Positions 43,646 to 50,743 of a stretch of DNA of 51,034 nt are shown here, in pieces. The notes beneath the pieces are model-generated. The model was not told the origin of the DNA. It did not search any database and saw only the letters and a list, made by a program, of their open reading frames with translations. The position numbers were made by a program, and so were the translations under genes. Numbering within the stretch: position 1 is the first letter of the stretch; each line of letters opens with the position of its first letter. Source of the DNA: Desulfovibrio oxyclinae DSM 11498 (GTDB lineage Bacteria > Desulfobacterota > Desulfovibrionia > Desulfovibrionales > Desulfovibrionaceae). The DNA lies in the NCBI RefSeq assembly GCF_000375485.1, contig NZ_AQXE01000008.1, positions 138,686-189,719 on the forward strand, given 5' to 3'.

Positions 43646-44776
43646 TTACTCAAACTGGCTCCACCCGTCGTCGGCAATGTCCAGCGGCATGGCGATGACC
43701 AACACGCCGGGGTCATCCTCGCCCGTAACCCCGCAGGGGCCGGGCACGGTGCAGACCGTGAGTGTAACCTTGGCTGAATCGAAGCGGGAAAGCGCGGTAC
43801 GCAGAACCTTGATGGGCATGGCCACGCGCTCGATGCCGCCCGTCACCGCAGCCTCCAGAAATTCCATGCCTCGGCCGGAGTCGTCCGAAGTGCGGAACCG
43901 CAGGCCCTTGTCCTCGAAGAACAGGCCAACGCCGTTGCCGGAAAAAAGCCCCATACGGGTCAGGGTCGCATCCATGGCCTCGCGGGCAACCTCAACCCGG
44001 GTGTCGGCGGTATCCAGTTTGCCGATGATGGAATGGACGTCAGGGAACGCGAACAGGCTGCGCGGAACGGTCAGAACCTCGTAAACTCCGGATTCGTCGG
44101 ACATGGAAGCGAAGAGTCGCTTGTCCGTCACGGACAGCTGCACATCGTCTGCCGTCATCCAGCGGCGCAGGACGGTCAGGTTCGCGTGATGGATCAAAAC
44201 ATCCTCTGCAAACAGTCCGGCAAGTTCCTCGTTGGCAAGCTCGGTCCTGCAGAGCTGGTGCCCGTCCAGCGCCACCACGTGGAAGGTGTCGCCGCTTGAG
44301 CCGAGCTTGGCGCAGGTGATCCCTTCCATGGCGGCATCATCGCGGCTCACGTAGGGATCCACGCGGCTCAGCATTTCGCCGAAGAGGTCTCCGGAAATCT
44401 CGGTGAAGTCATCGGGCAGCTCGCAAAGATTCGGCCGGGCAGCCTCATCCGTGCACGGCAGCGAATAGGAGCTGCTGCCGATGGTGACGGAAACGCCGCC
44501 TTCCTCCTTGCGCGTGATACAGAGTTCCCCGGTCGGCAGACGCTTGGCGAGATCGTGCACGGTGCGGGCGTTCAATCCGGCCCGTCCGGCCTTCACCACA
44601 CTGCCGGGCAGGGTGGTTCGGTACTCCATGCCGTTCTGGTCGTTGAGAGCGAACAGGGTCAGGGTGTCGGGCTCGCCGGATACGGCATCGATCCAGACGC
44701 TACCCTTGGCCCCGGACACGGCCAGCGCCTTGCCCAGGGCTTCCACCAGATGATTGCGTTCTATGCGGATGAACAT
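43646..44776 (-). CDS. DNA polymerase III beta-subunit (sliding clamp)-like protein
   Basis: 376 residues with the three-part DnaN layout: KALAVSGAKGSVWIDAVSG at the N-terminus, then GLNARTVHDLAKRLPTGELCITRKEEGGVSVTIGSSSYSLPC, VVALDGHQLCRTEL (equivalent to the DnaN DGHRLA block) and a C-terminal VLVIAMPLDIADDGW. Length is as for DnaN (about 366). It is divergent and carries a C-terminal extension beyond the usual MPMRL-type end. It is presumably an element-specific clamp for replication or for docking partner proteins. The start at 44776 follows AAAGGAGG. It stands directly upstream of the PRTRC operon. Confidence 0.85.
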   Translation of the reverse strand: MFIRIERNHLVEALGKALAVSGAKGSVWIDAVSGEPDTLTLFALNDQNGMEYRTTLPGSVVKAGRAGLNARTVHDLAKRLPTGELCITRKEEGGVSVTIGSSSYSLPCTDEAARPNLCELPDDFTEISGDLFGEMLSRVDPYVSRDDAAMEGITCAKLGSSGDTFHVVALDGHQLCRTELANEELAGLFAEDVLIHHANLTVLRRWMTADDVQLSVTDKRLFASMSDESGVYEVLTVPRSLFAFPDVHSIIGKLDTADTRVEVAREAMDATLTRMGLFSGNGVGLFFEDKGLRFRTSDDSGRGMEFLEAAVTGGIERVAMPIKVLRTALSRFDSAKVTLTVCTVPGPCGVTGEDDPGVLVIAMPLDIADDGWSQFE

Positions 44777-44968
44777 CGTGTCCTCCTTTTGAGATTCCCG
44801 GCCGGGCCGGAGTGCTTCGCGCGTGCCAGAGGGCATGCTCTCGGGGGCTTCCCGGCCGGGAAATATCGTTTTCAGGCATGGGGGAAGCCGTCCTCCCCCC
44901 GTTTGGGACGAGTATTCACATCTCCGGGGACGGCCCGGAGTCGGTCGGCACCGGCTGCCGCCGAAAAA
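44777..44968 (-). other. GC-rich leader upstream of the clamp gene
   Basis: 192 nt without a gene. The 10-bp palindrome CCCGGCCGGG occurs twice (44797-44806 and 44851-44860, the second within TTCCCGGCCGGGAA), so the transcript leader can fold strongly. It may be a regulatory leader. Confidence 0.35.
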
Positions 44969-45178
44969 TCAGGGTTCGTTGTAGACGCCCCGTTCGCAGC
45001 GGGGCTGGGGTGTTTCCGCCACCGCGCTCTCGGGGATGAATTCCTTGAGCGTGCGAAGCGACATGGCCGCAAAGGCGATGCGCGCCTTGCCGCCCTCGCG
45101 GACCTGCGGCAGATCGAAAAGCCGCTCCACCTGTCGCAGGGCGCGATCCACTTGTTCGTGCTGGTTTACGACAGGCAT
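44969..45178 (-). CDS. Small phage protein, unknown
   Basis: 69 residues from the ATG at 45178 (CGGAGG upstream), overlapping the preceding gene by 13 nt. Helical, with VDRALRQVERLFDLPQVREGGKARIAFAAMSLRTLKEFIPESA. No motif recognised. Confidence 0.6.
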   Translation of the reverse strand: MPVVNQHEQVDRALRQVERLFDLPQVREGGKARIAFAAMSLRTLKEFIPESAVAETPQPRCERGVYNEP

Positions 45179-45561
45179 GACGAACCTCCGTCCATGTAGT
45201 AGCCGCATCCCTGGCCGTCGCCGCGCATGCCGAGCTCCGCGCGGTCCTGCGGCAAGGTGCGCCGCAAGCAAGTGTCTGCGCGCAGGCAGGCCGCGTTGTC
45301 GCAGCGAACCGGCTTGCGCTTCTGGACCACGGGGCAACCCCGGTATCCCGTTCGGCTGGCCCACTCTCCATACATTTCCGAGACCATTCGCTCGCCGCCG
45401 AGGCCGTCTTCAATCTCCATGTGCAGGTCCGCCTTGCAGTGCAGGCAACGGCCGTGGCGCGAGTTGTATCCCAGGACCATGGCCGTGCCCGGAGCCACCA
45501 GAAAGCGCTCGTTGCAACGGGCGCAGCGGCATTCATAGAGTTCCTTGAGTTCCACGGGCAT
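45166..45561 (-). CDS. Cys-rich (double zinc-ribbon) phage protein
   Basis: 131 residues. Ribbon-like cysteines are in YECRCARCNERFLV and HGRCLHCKADLHM. Further cysteines lie in CPVVQKRKPVRCDNAACLRADTCLRR and the tail GCGYYMDGGSSC. More than ten Cys in all, so probably multi-zinc. The start at 45561 follows GGGGGG. Function unknown. Confidence 0.7.
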   Translation of the reverse strand: MPVELKELYECRCARCNERFLVAPGTAMVLGYNSRHGRCLHCKADLHMEIEDGLGGERMVSEMYGEWASRTGYRGCPVVQKRKPVRCDNAACLRADTCLRRTLPQDRAELGMRGDGQGCGYYMDGGSSCLS

Positions 45562-45571
45562 GGCTTCCCCC

Positions 45572-45991
45572 CTACTGCGGCTGTCTGGCCTGTTCGCCGC
45601 TCTGACTCTCGGGTGCGGCATTGCCGACGGTGATGACCACTCCGGGAACGGCCTCGCGGAGTCGGATGATGAGTTCGCCGACGCCGAGGGTGTCCAGCTC
45701 CCTGCGCACCTCTTGCTCCAAACGTTCCCGTTCCCGGGTCACGTTCAGGGGACGGCCCTTTTCGTCCGCAGGCACAAGCCAGCGCGGCTCGGGGTCGCCG
45801 TTCAGGATCCACTCGGGGTTGACGCCGAACACGCGCTGCAACGTGACCAGCCAGGAATCGGGGATGCTCGCGCGTCGCTTGGCGTCGGATATGCTTGACT
45901 GCTTGACCTGCAACTGGTCGGCGAGCTGAACCTGAGTCCGGGTGCCGGTGGTTTCGTGGATGCGACGTAGGATGCTGTCGAAATGTGTCAT
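45572..45991 (-). CDS. CI-type HTH DNA-binding protein
   Basis: 139 residues. The N-terminal helix-turn-helix of the phage CI-repressor class is RTQVQLADQLQVKQSSISDAKRRASIPDSWLVTLQRVFGVNPEWILNG. A linker (EPRWLVPADEKGRPLNVTRERERLEQEV) and helical tail follow; there is no peptidase domain. The start at 45991 follows CGGAGG. It is a regulator within the early operon and not the switch repressor itself. Confidence 0.8.
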   Translation of the reverse strand: MTHFDSILRRIHETTGTRTQVQLADQLQVKQSSISDAKRRASIPDSWLVTLQRVFGVNPEWILNGDPEPRWLVPADEKGRPLNVTRERERLEQEVRRELDTLGVGELIIRLREAVPGVVITVGNAAPESQSGEQARQPQ

Positions 45992-46013
45992 GGTAACCTC
46001 CGTATGTACCGCG

Positions 46014-46649
46014 CTATGCGGCTTTTCCGTTGAGTACGAGAGCGCAGGACAAAACCCTGAGCCTCGCGTGCCGATCCTGTCCGCTCCTGAGATCGGAAAG
46101 GGCGCCGTCAAGGGCGCACATCACTTCGGCCTCGGTGAGCCCGGCCATGTCCCACATCATGTCGTAGGCCTCGCCCACGTTGCGGAACGCATCCGCCGGG
46201 TTCACCCGAGCCTGTTCCGTGAACTCCAGACTCCCCAGTGTCTGGGCGGTGTCGTTCACGACAGTCTCGCCGGTCGGCTCTTCGGCTGCCGGCTCGGGCT
46301 GTGCGGGGCAGGGCGTCTGTGCATCAAACAGGTCCGGGTCCTCCCATGACAGGTGACGCCGCAGAAACGCCTCTCGCTTTTGCTTGGCAAACGAGACCCC
46401 TTTGCCGCCGGGCGTAAAAACCCCGGCAAACCCGCAGGCCCTGACCGCGAACTGGCTGAATCCGCCAACGCCTCCGCCGAATTCGAGATCAAGCGGCAGA
46501 TTCATGCGACTGCGGATCGCGGCCAGTTTCACGTTCATCATCTCAAGCAGCTCTACAAAGGAAATGCTCTCGACATCAGCCAGCTCGTCGTTCAGCAATC
46601 GGGCCAGCACCTGTTGCCGGTAGCGTCGGACGCGTTCCACCCGGTTCAT
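46014..46649 (-). CDS. Phage protein of unknown function
   Basis: 211 residues from the ATG at 46649 (GGGAGGT upstream). N-terminal helices (VERVRRYRQQVLARLLNDELADVESISFVELLEMM), a Gly-rich centre (GGGVGGFSQFAVRACGFAGVFTPGGKG) and an acidic Pro-rich linker before a helical C-terminus. No family recognised. Confidence 0.65.
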   Translation of the reverse strand: MNRVERVRRYRQQVLARLLNDELADVESISFVELLEMMNVKLAAIRSRMNLPLDLEFGGGVGGFSQFAVRACGFAGVFTPGGKGVSFAKQKREAFLRRHLSWEDPDLFDAQTPCPAQPEPAAEEPTGETVVNDTAQTLGSLEFTEQARVNPADAFRNVGEAYDMMWDMAGLTEAEVMCALDGALSDLRSGQDRHARLRVLSCALVLNGKAA

Positions 46650-46786
46650 GAGGACCTCCCGGTCAGGTGCAGCCACAGGCAGCCCGCAAGGAATGCGACG
46701 TACAGCACAATGATCAGGCCGAGCAGAAACTGGATGGCCAGCATCCCTTCGCTGCCCGTGAACAGCCAGATGATGAAGTTTTTCAT
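46646..46786 (-). CDS. 46-residue single-span membrane protein
   Basis: MKNFIIWLFTGSEGMLAIQ, followed by a transmembrane helix (FLLGLIIVLYVAFLAGCLWL) and HLTGRSS. GGGAGGAG precedes the ATG, and ATGA overlaps link it to both neighbours. The size fits a small phage membrane protein; holin-like action cannot be claimed. Confidence 0.6.
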   Translation of the reverse strand: MKNFIIWLFTGSEGMLAIQFLLGLIIVLYVAFLAGCLWLHLTGRSS

Positions 46787-47265
46787 GACTCCTCCCGCAT
46801 GGTTTTGACGGCTTCCATGAAGCGGGCGAGGTAGCTCTGCGCCTCAAGGCCCGCCTCCTGAAACTTCTTCAGCTCGTCGTCGGATATGCGCTGGCCGTCC
46901 GGGCCGTCGGGGTCGGTCGCGTGGTCGAAACTGCGCATGACCTCGCCGAACCGGGCGGTAGCCTGCACTGCCGTGCGTGCGGCTTCGCTGTTGCCGACCT
47001 TGCCCGTTGGCATGGGGATGATCAGGTAGCCGTGCGCCGCCGCGAATTTGGAAAGCAGGCGATCATCCTGCGTGTAACGGATCAAGGCCGAGAACTCGGC
47101 CAGGGACAGCCTGTGCGTGTGCACGTTGGGCGCGACCTTGTTCATCAGGGTCGAATAGCCGATGCCCATCAACTCGGCGATCTGTTCGGCCTTCATGCCG
47201 CTGCGTGCGTGCTTGGTGCTGTCCTGCAGGGCAAAAAGCAGGGGGAGCAAATCGGCGTTGTGCAT
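46783..47265 (-). CDS. CII-like/CP76-type phage regulatory protein
   Basis: 160 residues. An HTH-like start (MKAEQIAELMGIGYSTLMNKVAPNVHTHRLSLAEFSALIRYTQDDRLLSKFAAAHGYLIIPMP) matches the CII-like regulator family of P2-group phages (Phage_CP76). The C-terminal half is helical and acidic. GGAGG precedes the ATG at 47265. It probably controls lysogeny genes. Confidence 0.75.
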   Translation of the reverse strand: MHNADLLPLLFALQDSTKHARSGMKAEQIAELMGIGYSTLMNKVAPNVHTHRLSLAEFSALIRYTQDDRLLSKFAAAHGYLIIPMPTGKVGNSEAARTAVQATARFGEVMRSFDHATDPDGPDGQRISDDELKKFQEAGLEAQSYLARFMEAVKTMREES

Positions 47266-47332
47266 GAGAAATTACCTCCTGAATTCTCACCGCTGGCGGT
47301 AAAAAAAATTGCCGCGCACAAGAGGGGAGGGG

Positions 47333-47626
47333 TTACCCTCCCGCCTCGGCGCGAGCCTGTTCGATACGCTGTTGCAGCCAACCCTTGGGCGGGCCGGGCT
47401 TCTTGTCCCTGCCAGCGGGCAGGTACGGTTCGGGAATACGCTGGCCGCCGGGTGCGCGATAACTGCGCATCCCTTCCAGCACCGCCACGGGAACCTCTTC
47501 GGCGTTGCAGTGGCGGCTGGTCTGAGCAGGGCTCAGGCCGAGGTGGGCGGCCAGATCCTTGACCGAAGCGCCGGACATCTTGAGCCATCCGGCAATGCGT
47601 CCTTGACGGGGGTCTTTGGGTTCCAT
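47333..47626 (-). CDS. Cro-like HTH protein divergent to the repressor
   Basis: 97 residues. An HTH is seen in MSGASVKDLAAHLGLSPAQTSRHCNAEEVP, followed by a basic Pro-rich tail (GRDKKPGPPKGWLQQRIEQARAE). The ATG at 47626 has no strong ribosome site. As the first gene left of the switch it takes the usual place of a Cro-type or early regulator. Confidence 0.65.
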   Translation of the reverse strand: MEPKDPRQGRIAGWLKMSGASVKDLAAHLGLSPAQTSRHCNAEEVPVAVLEGMRSYRAPGGQRIPEPYLPAGRDKKPGPPKGWLQQRIEQARAEAGG

Positions 47627-47692
47627 AGTTTCAGCGTGTGTTAAGTGTTCGTGTCGGGTGTCTGCATCAACTGTTACCGTCACCCCTAATTC

Positions 47693-47747
47693 AAAAAAGT
47701 CGAACAAGTCAATACAAAAATCGAACAATGGCAAAAAAAGTCGAATA
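47693..47747. promoter_or_regulatory. Three TCGAA-containing direct repeats at the switch (candidate operators)
   Basis: AAAAAAGTCGAACAA at 47693, AAAAATCGAACAA at 47716 and AAAAAAAGTCGAATA at 47733. TCGAA begins at 47700, 47721 and 47741, so spacing is 21 and 20 bp (two helical turns). TTGACT on the minus strand (47712-47707), a possible leftward -35 box, falls between the first two copies, and the repressor ATG lies at the end of the second. This arrangement suits autoregulation. Confidence 0.5.
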
Positions 47748-48231
47748 TTGTGCCTTCGGGTGGCGTCTTAAGCAGGTCATGGAGCGTGCGGGCCTGAGCC
47801 ACAACGATTTTGCGGCGCGCCTCGGGGTGGGTCCGGGAACGCTTTCGGGGTGGATGAAGGGCACGAGTCAGCCGAAGCTCGACATTTTGTCGTTCATTGT
47901 TCGAGAATTCGGAGCAGACGCCGCGTGGCTGCTGACGGGCGAAGATGCGGCGACTGCACCAGAGAGTCCGGCGACAACCCGCAAGCTGTACCCAGGCTAC
48001 GAGCCGCCCTCAGAGGCCGTGAAAAAAGTCGAACAGGCCATGGCGGAAGTGGATGAGTTGCACGTCCTGCGTGCGTCAATGGTGGTTCTGGAGACGCGCT
48101 TCAACGAACGCGCGGCCCAGCTGGGCATATACAACCCGAAGATCCACCCGGACGTGGCGGGGGAAGGTAAGGCGGTGCGCCATTACTCCAGATTAAGCCC
48201 GGACGAACCCGAAGACCAGGACCGGGGGTAG
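47728..48231 (+). CDS. Phage repressor, HTH_XRE type
   Basis: 167 residues. The N-terminal HTH is FGWRLKQVMERAGLSHNDFAARLGVGPGTLSGWMKGTSQPKLDILSFIVREFGADAAWLLTG. The C-terminal part is a linker plus helices (EAVKKVEQAMAEVDELHVLRASMVVLETRFNERAAQLG) with no LexA-type peptidase residues, so induction would not be by self-cleavage. There is no clear ribosome site before the ATG; the leader is made of AAAAA-TCGAA repeats. It is divergent to the Cro-like gene and most likely maintains lysogeny. Confidence 0.75.
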   Translation: MAKKVEYCAFGWRLKQVMERAGLSHNDFAARLGVGPGTLSGWMKGTSQPKLDILSFIVREFGADAAWLLTGEDAATAPESPATTRKLYPGYEPPSEAVKKVEQAMAEVDELHVLRASMVVLETRFNERAAQLGIYNPKIHPDVAGEGKAVRHYSRLSPDEPEDQDRG

Positions 48232-48242
48232 CGAGTTATCCC

Positions 48243-48265
48243 GAGGGCTTCGGCCCTCTTTTTTT
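48243..48265 (+). terminator. Terminator after the repressor
   Basis: GAGGGC-TTCG-GCCCTC hairpin (stable UUCG tetraloop) followed by seven T. Confidence 0.9.
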
Positions 48266-48398
48266 GGCTGCGGTTATAGAAAGTATGACATCTAGGTGCG
48301 TTTTGGCGAATTATATGTGCCTTGAAACAAAGGCTAGACAGTAACCAAGGCCTCTATGACCTTGACTCATAAATCATTAACGCGAATGGAGGGTTTTG

Positions 48399-48617
48399 AT
48401 GGCCAAGAGTAATAGTGACGTTGATTCGGCGATAAAAACCGTAAGAAAACTGTACTCAAAAAAAGATGAGGTAACCCTTGATGTTCTTTTGTTCAATCTC
48501 AGCCCAGACAAGTCTCAAGCGCTTGAGCTCTTACACAAGATACTAAATGAGCCCCTTTTGAGTGATGAAGAATATAATTGGCTGAAGCGGCTGTCGGAAG
48601 AAACCGATATGGGGTAA
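48399..48617 (+). CDS. Small acidic protein, unknown (element cargo)
   Basis: 72 residues from the ATG at 48399 (GGAGGG seven bases upstream). The sequence is helical and charged (VDSAIKTVRKLYSKKDEVTLDVLLFNLSPDKSQALELLHKILNEPLLSDEEYNWLKRLSEE). AT-richer and with different codon use from the early operon, so probably acquired separately. Not recognised. Confidence 0.6.
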   Translation: MAKSNSDVDSAIKTVRKLYSKKDEVTLDVLLFNLSPDKSQALELLHKILNEPLLSDEEYNWLKRLSEETDMG

Positions 48618-48663
48618 CGTATGAGTAACGAGAAGTTGTTTGAGAGCACCCCCTCCCTCTCCA

Positions 48664-48703
48664 ACCTAAAATCCCCCCGTGCCAGCACAGGGGGATTTTA
48701 GGT
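48664..48703. repeat. 14-bp perfect inverted repeat
   Basis: ACCTAAAATCCCCC and GGGGGATTTTAGGT with a 12-nt loop. No T-run follows on either strand, so it may be a weak terminator or a recombination scar. It lies at the junction between cargo and the broken tail-gene copy. Confidence 0.6.
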
Positions 48704-48718
48704 CGCAGACCCTATCCT

Positions 48719-48796
48719 TGCTCAACCACCAGCGACTCGATCGCGTTGTAGTCGCCGGCGACCTGCTGGGTGCCGAGAATTTCGCGGCGCTCGCCA
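48719..48796 (-). pseudogene. Fragment of the 3' end of the tail gene at 50132
   Basis: The text TCAACCACCAGCGACTCGAT, continuing CGCGTTGTAGTCGCCGGCG and then CCTGCTGGGTGCCGAGAAT, repeats 50147-50242 with a few changes and an internal deletion of about 37 nt. The fragment is too short and shifted to be functional. It points to a past duplication or replacement of tail genes with insertion of cargo between the copies. Confidence 0.75.
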
Positions 48797-48805
48797 GACA
48801 ACAAC

Positions 48806-49432
48806 TCATTGGGACAATATTTCATCCGCGAGTTCGATCAATCGCTCGGACGTCACGTCATCGAAGTCGATAGCAGTCTTGATGTTTGACCGCCACGATT
48901 GTGATATGTCTTTTGTCACTGCGAAAACATCGAACATGTCCGGAGAGCGAAGCGCCAGCTGATATGCGATCGCATCTTGAAGCAGTTGCACATCGAGATA
49001 CACATGATCACTCTCGCACAAACGCTGTTCAAGACAGAAGTCTTTGAAATTATGGTGTAAGCGCTGAACCCGCTCGTCTGACAGCGAAAACATGTATCTA
49101 TGAAATTCGAGGAAGGACGTCCGCTGCGCGCTCAGCGACTTATACCGCTGCGAATCCTGATTCTCCTCCAAATAGTAGGGATTCACAATCGTATACGGCC
49201 CGTTCTTCGCGACGACCTGCTTTTGCATCTTCATAGCGTACTGATTCAGCCCGGGCTTCACCCCCATAGCTGCCAACTTTTCTTCAATTGCAGCGAGAAT
49301 AAAGTCATTTGCCGAGCATTTTTTCCCCGATTCGGCTTGAATTGCTTCGGCTGCCCGGGCAATTGCGGGCCGCAAATCGTTGTCGGTCTGAAATCTCACG
49401 ACAGACTGCGGGGTCCCTTTCTTCATAGCCAT
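48806..49432 (-). CDS. Unknown protein with an RHH-like N-terminus (cargo)
   Basis: 208 residues. AAAGGAGAG precedes the ATG. The N-terminal 55 residues (VVRFQTDNDLRPAIARAAEAIQAESGKKCSANDFILAAIEEKLAAMG) look like a ribbon-helix-helix or similar DNA-binding or replication-associated segment. The middle is polar and aromatic. The C-terminus (YLDVQLLQDAIAYQLALRSPDMFDVFAVTKDI) has a distant PIN-like flavour that I would not rely on. Function unknown. Confidence 0.6.
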   Translation of the reverse strand: MAMKKGTPQSVVRFQTDNDLRPAIARAAEAIQAESGKKCSANDFILAAIEEKLAAMGVKPGLNQYAMKMQKQVVAKNGPYTIVNPYYLEENQDSQRYKSLSAQRTSFLEFHRYMFSLSDERVQRLHHNFKDFCLEQRLCESDHVYLDVQLLQDAIAYQLALRSPDMFDVFAVTKDISQSWRSNIKTAIDFDDVTSERLIELADEILSQ

Positions 49433-49448
49433 CCCTACTCTCCTTTCT

Positions 49449-49985
49449 TTAGATCAGATTCAAAACGAGGATGCTTTCGCCGTGTTCGTCTTCCATTCCC
49501 ACGGAGTCAAAACCCATCCGGCGGCAGATTTCGCCCTTGAGACCTTGGATGTCCCAACTCAGCTCGCCAAGGCTGTCAAAACCGAACTGTTCCAGCAGTT
49601 CCGAAGCAACCTCGTTGTCGAGATCGAAAACATTTTCATCTTCTGCGACGAGTTCCAGCATCAAGTCGGCATTGATGTCGGAAACACATCTTTCATCGTC
49701 GATCTCTGCCAGCATCAGCGCTGCAACGTCTTCGGCGTGATCGGAATAAAAAGCCAGGTGACGGAAGTCGTCGGCGCTGATGTAGCGTCCGAGGCTCATT
49801 TCAAAAACCGTTTCGCCGTGAGATTCTGCAACTGCCCGTTCCGGGCTTGCGAAGATACCGCCGAAGCGGTTGTCAAATTCGGAGGAAAAACGACCGTAGC
49901 CAAGGATGCTCTCGGGAACGTCGCCGTTGGTTCCGGAAAAGACGGTCTCGGTGCTGATTTCGTATTCGTTGGCGATGGTGGTCAT
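49449..49985 (-). CDS. Acidic protein with possible ADP-ribosyltransferase-like features (cargo)
   Basis: 178 residues from the ATG at 49985, chosen because AAAGGGGGAAACAAA stands before it while the earlier frame runs through the operator. The N-terminal part YEISTETVFSGTNG, FGGIFASPERAV and the final GFDSVGMEDEHGESILVLN resemble the order seen in some phage ART-like proteins, where an acidic EDEHG-type loop is catalytic. The similarity is weak and read by eye. The middle is strongly acidic (ALMLAEIDDERCVSDINADLMLELVAEDENVFDLD), as in DNA-mimic or anti-defence proteins. It has its own operator-promoter. Confidence 0.6.
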   Translation of the reverse strand: MTTIANEYEISTETVFSGTNGDVPESILGYGRFSSEFDNRFGGIFASPERAVAESHGETVFEMSLGRYISADDFRHLAFYSDHAEDVAALMLAEIDDERCVSDINADLMLELVAEDENVFDLDNEVASELLEQFGFDSLGELSWDIQGLKGEICRRMGFDSVGMEDEHGESILVLNLI

Positions 49986-50000
49986 TTTGTTTCCCCCTTT

Positions 50001-50040
50001 GTTGACTATAGTAGTAGCACTAGTGCTATCATGTGTCAAC
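50001..50040 (-). promoter_or_regulatory. Operator-promoter of the gene at 49449-49985
   Basis: A perfect 14-bp palindrome TAGCACTAGTGCTA (50015-50028) lies inside a wider GTTGAC...GTCAAC inverted repeat (50001-50006 and 50035-50040). On the minus strand TTGACA (50039-50034) is an ideal -35 box; TACTAC follows after 17 bp and TATAGT after 23 bp. The palindrome fills the spacer, which fits repression. Confidence 0.6.
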
Positions 50041-50071
50041 CCGTTTTTGCAAAAACCTGAGAAGAACAGAC

Positions 50072-50112
50072 AAAAAAAGCCCCCGGCCGCACGACGCGAC
50101 CGGGGGCTTTTC
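50072..50112 (-). terminator. Terminator of the tail operon
   Basis: AAAAGCCCCCGG / CCGGGGGCTTTTTTT with a 16-nt loop. On the minus strand it is followed by seven T and lies 20 nt after the tail-gene stop. Confidence 0.9.
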
Positions 50113-50131
50113 ATTGCACTTGTTCAGCACC

Positions 50132-50734
50132 TCAAGGCTCGGGATATTCAACCACCAGCGCCTCGATCGCGTTGTAGTTTCCGGCGTCCATGGCCGCCTT
50201 GAGCTGCTCCTCGGCGGCCTGCTGAGTGCCGAGGATCTCAGCGCAGACCAGCTCGAAGGCCTCGACGTTTGCAAGCACCTTGTCGCGCATCTGTGCGAGC
50301 GTGATGCCGCGCTTAGCGGCAATGCCGGACAGGACCGGCGCCGGGGCGGTCGAGTCAGCCAGCAGGGCCTGTGCTTCGGCTTCCTGCTTGGGCCAGCTGT
50401 CGATCTCCGCGCGGCTGTACTCCACCGTGGCCGCATCCATGGCCGCGTCTGCCCCGGCCAAAATCTCGCGGCGCTTGCGCTCGGCGGCATCATCCAGACG
50501 TGCCGCCTCGTCCACCACGGCCTCCACGATCTGTTCCCGCAGGATCAGGTCCTCGCCCAGCAACCACTCGGTGACGTAGCTGGTGAACGGCTCGCGCCGC
50601 AGCGTCCGCGCCTCGTGGTAGCCGAGCGCCGCACGCTCCTCGCGGGTCAGATCCGCAAAGCGGCGGACGCTGCCACCCTGCACCACCTGCGCGGGCGGGG
50701 TCTGTCGAAAAGTGTTGTCCGGGTATCTCCACAT
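50132..50734 (-). CDS. Phage tail-associated protein (putative assembly chaperone)
   Basis: 200 residues. MWRYPDNTFRQTPPAQVVQGGSVRRFADLTREERAALGYHEA at the N-terminus resembles tail-fibre assembly or tail-accessory proteins of Desulfovibrio prophages. A long helical part with AQALLADSTAPAPVLSGIAAKRGITLAQMRDKVLANVEAFE follows. AGGAGG precedes the ATG. The position just after a tail-fibre end and before a terminator supports a late-operon 3' gene. Confidence 0.6.
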   Translation of the reverse strand: MWRYPDNTFRQTPPAQVVQGGSVRRFADLTREERAALGYHEARTLRREPFTSYVTEWLLGEDLILREQIVEAVVDEAARLDDAAERKRREILAGADAAMDAATVEYSRAEIDSWPKQEAEAQALLADSTAPAPVLSGIAAKRGITLAQMRDKVLANVEAFELVCAEILGTQQAAEEQLKAAMDAGNYNAIEALVVEYPEP

Positions 50735-50743
50735 GTCTGCCTC

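Noticed and set aside
48621..48699. A short frame starting MSNEKLFESTPSLSN
   Set aside because: It ends within the inverted repeat, is very short and has only a weak ribosome site, so I did not list it as a gene.
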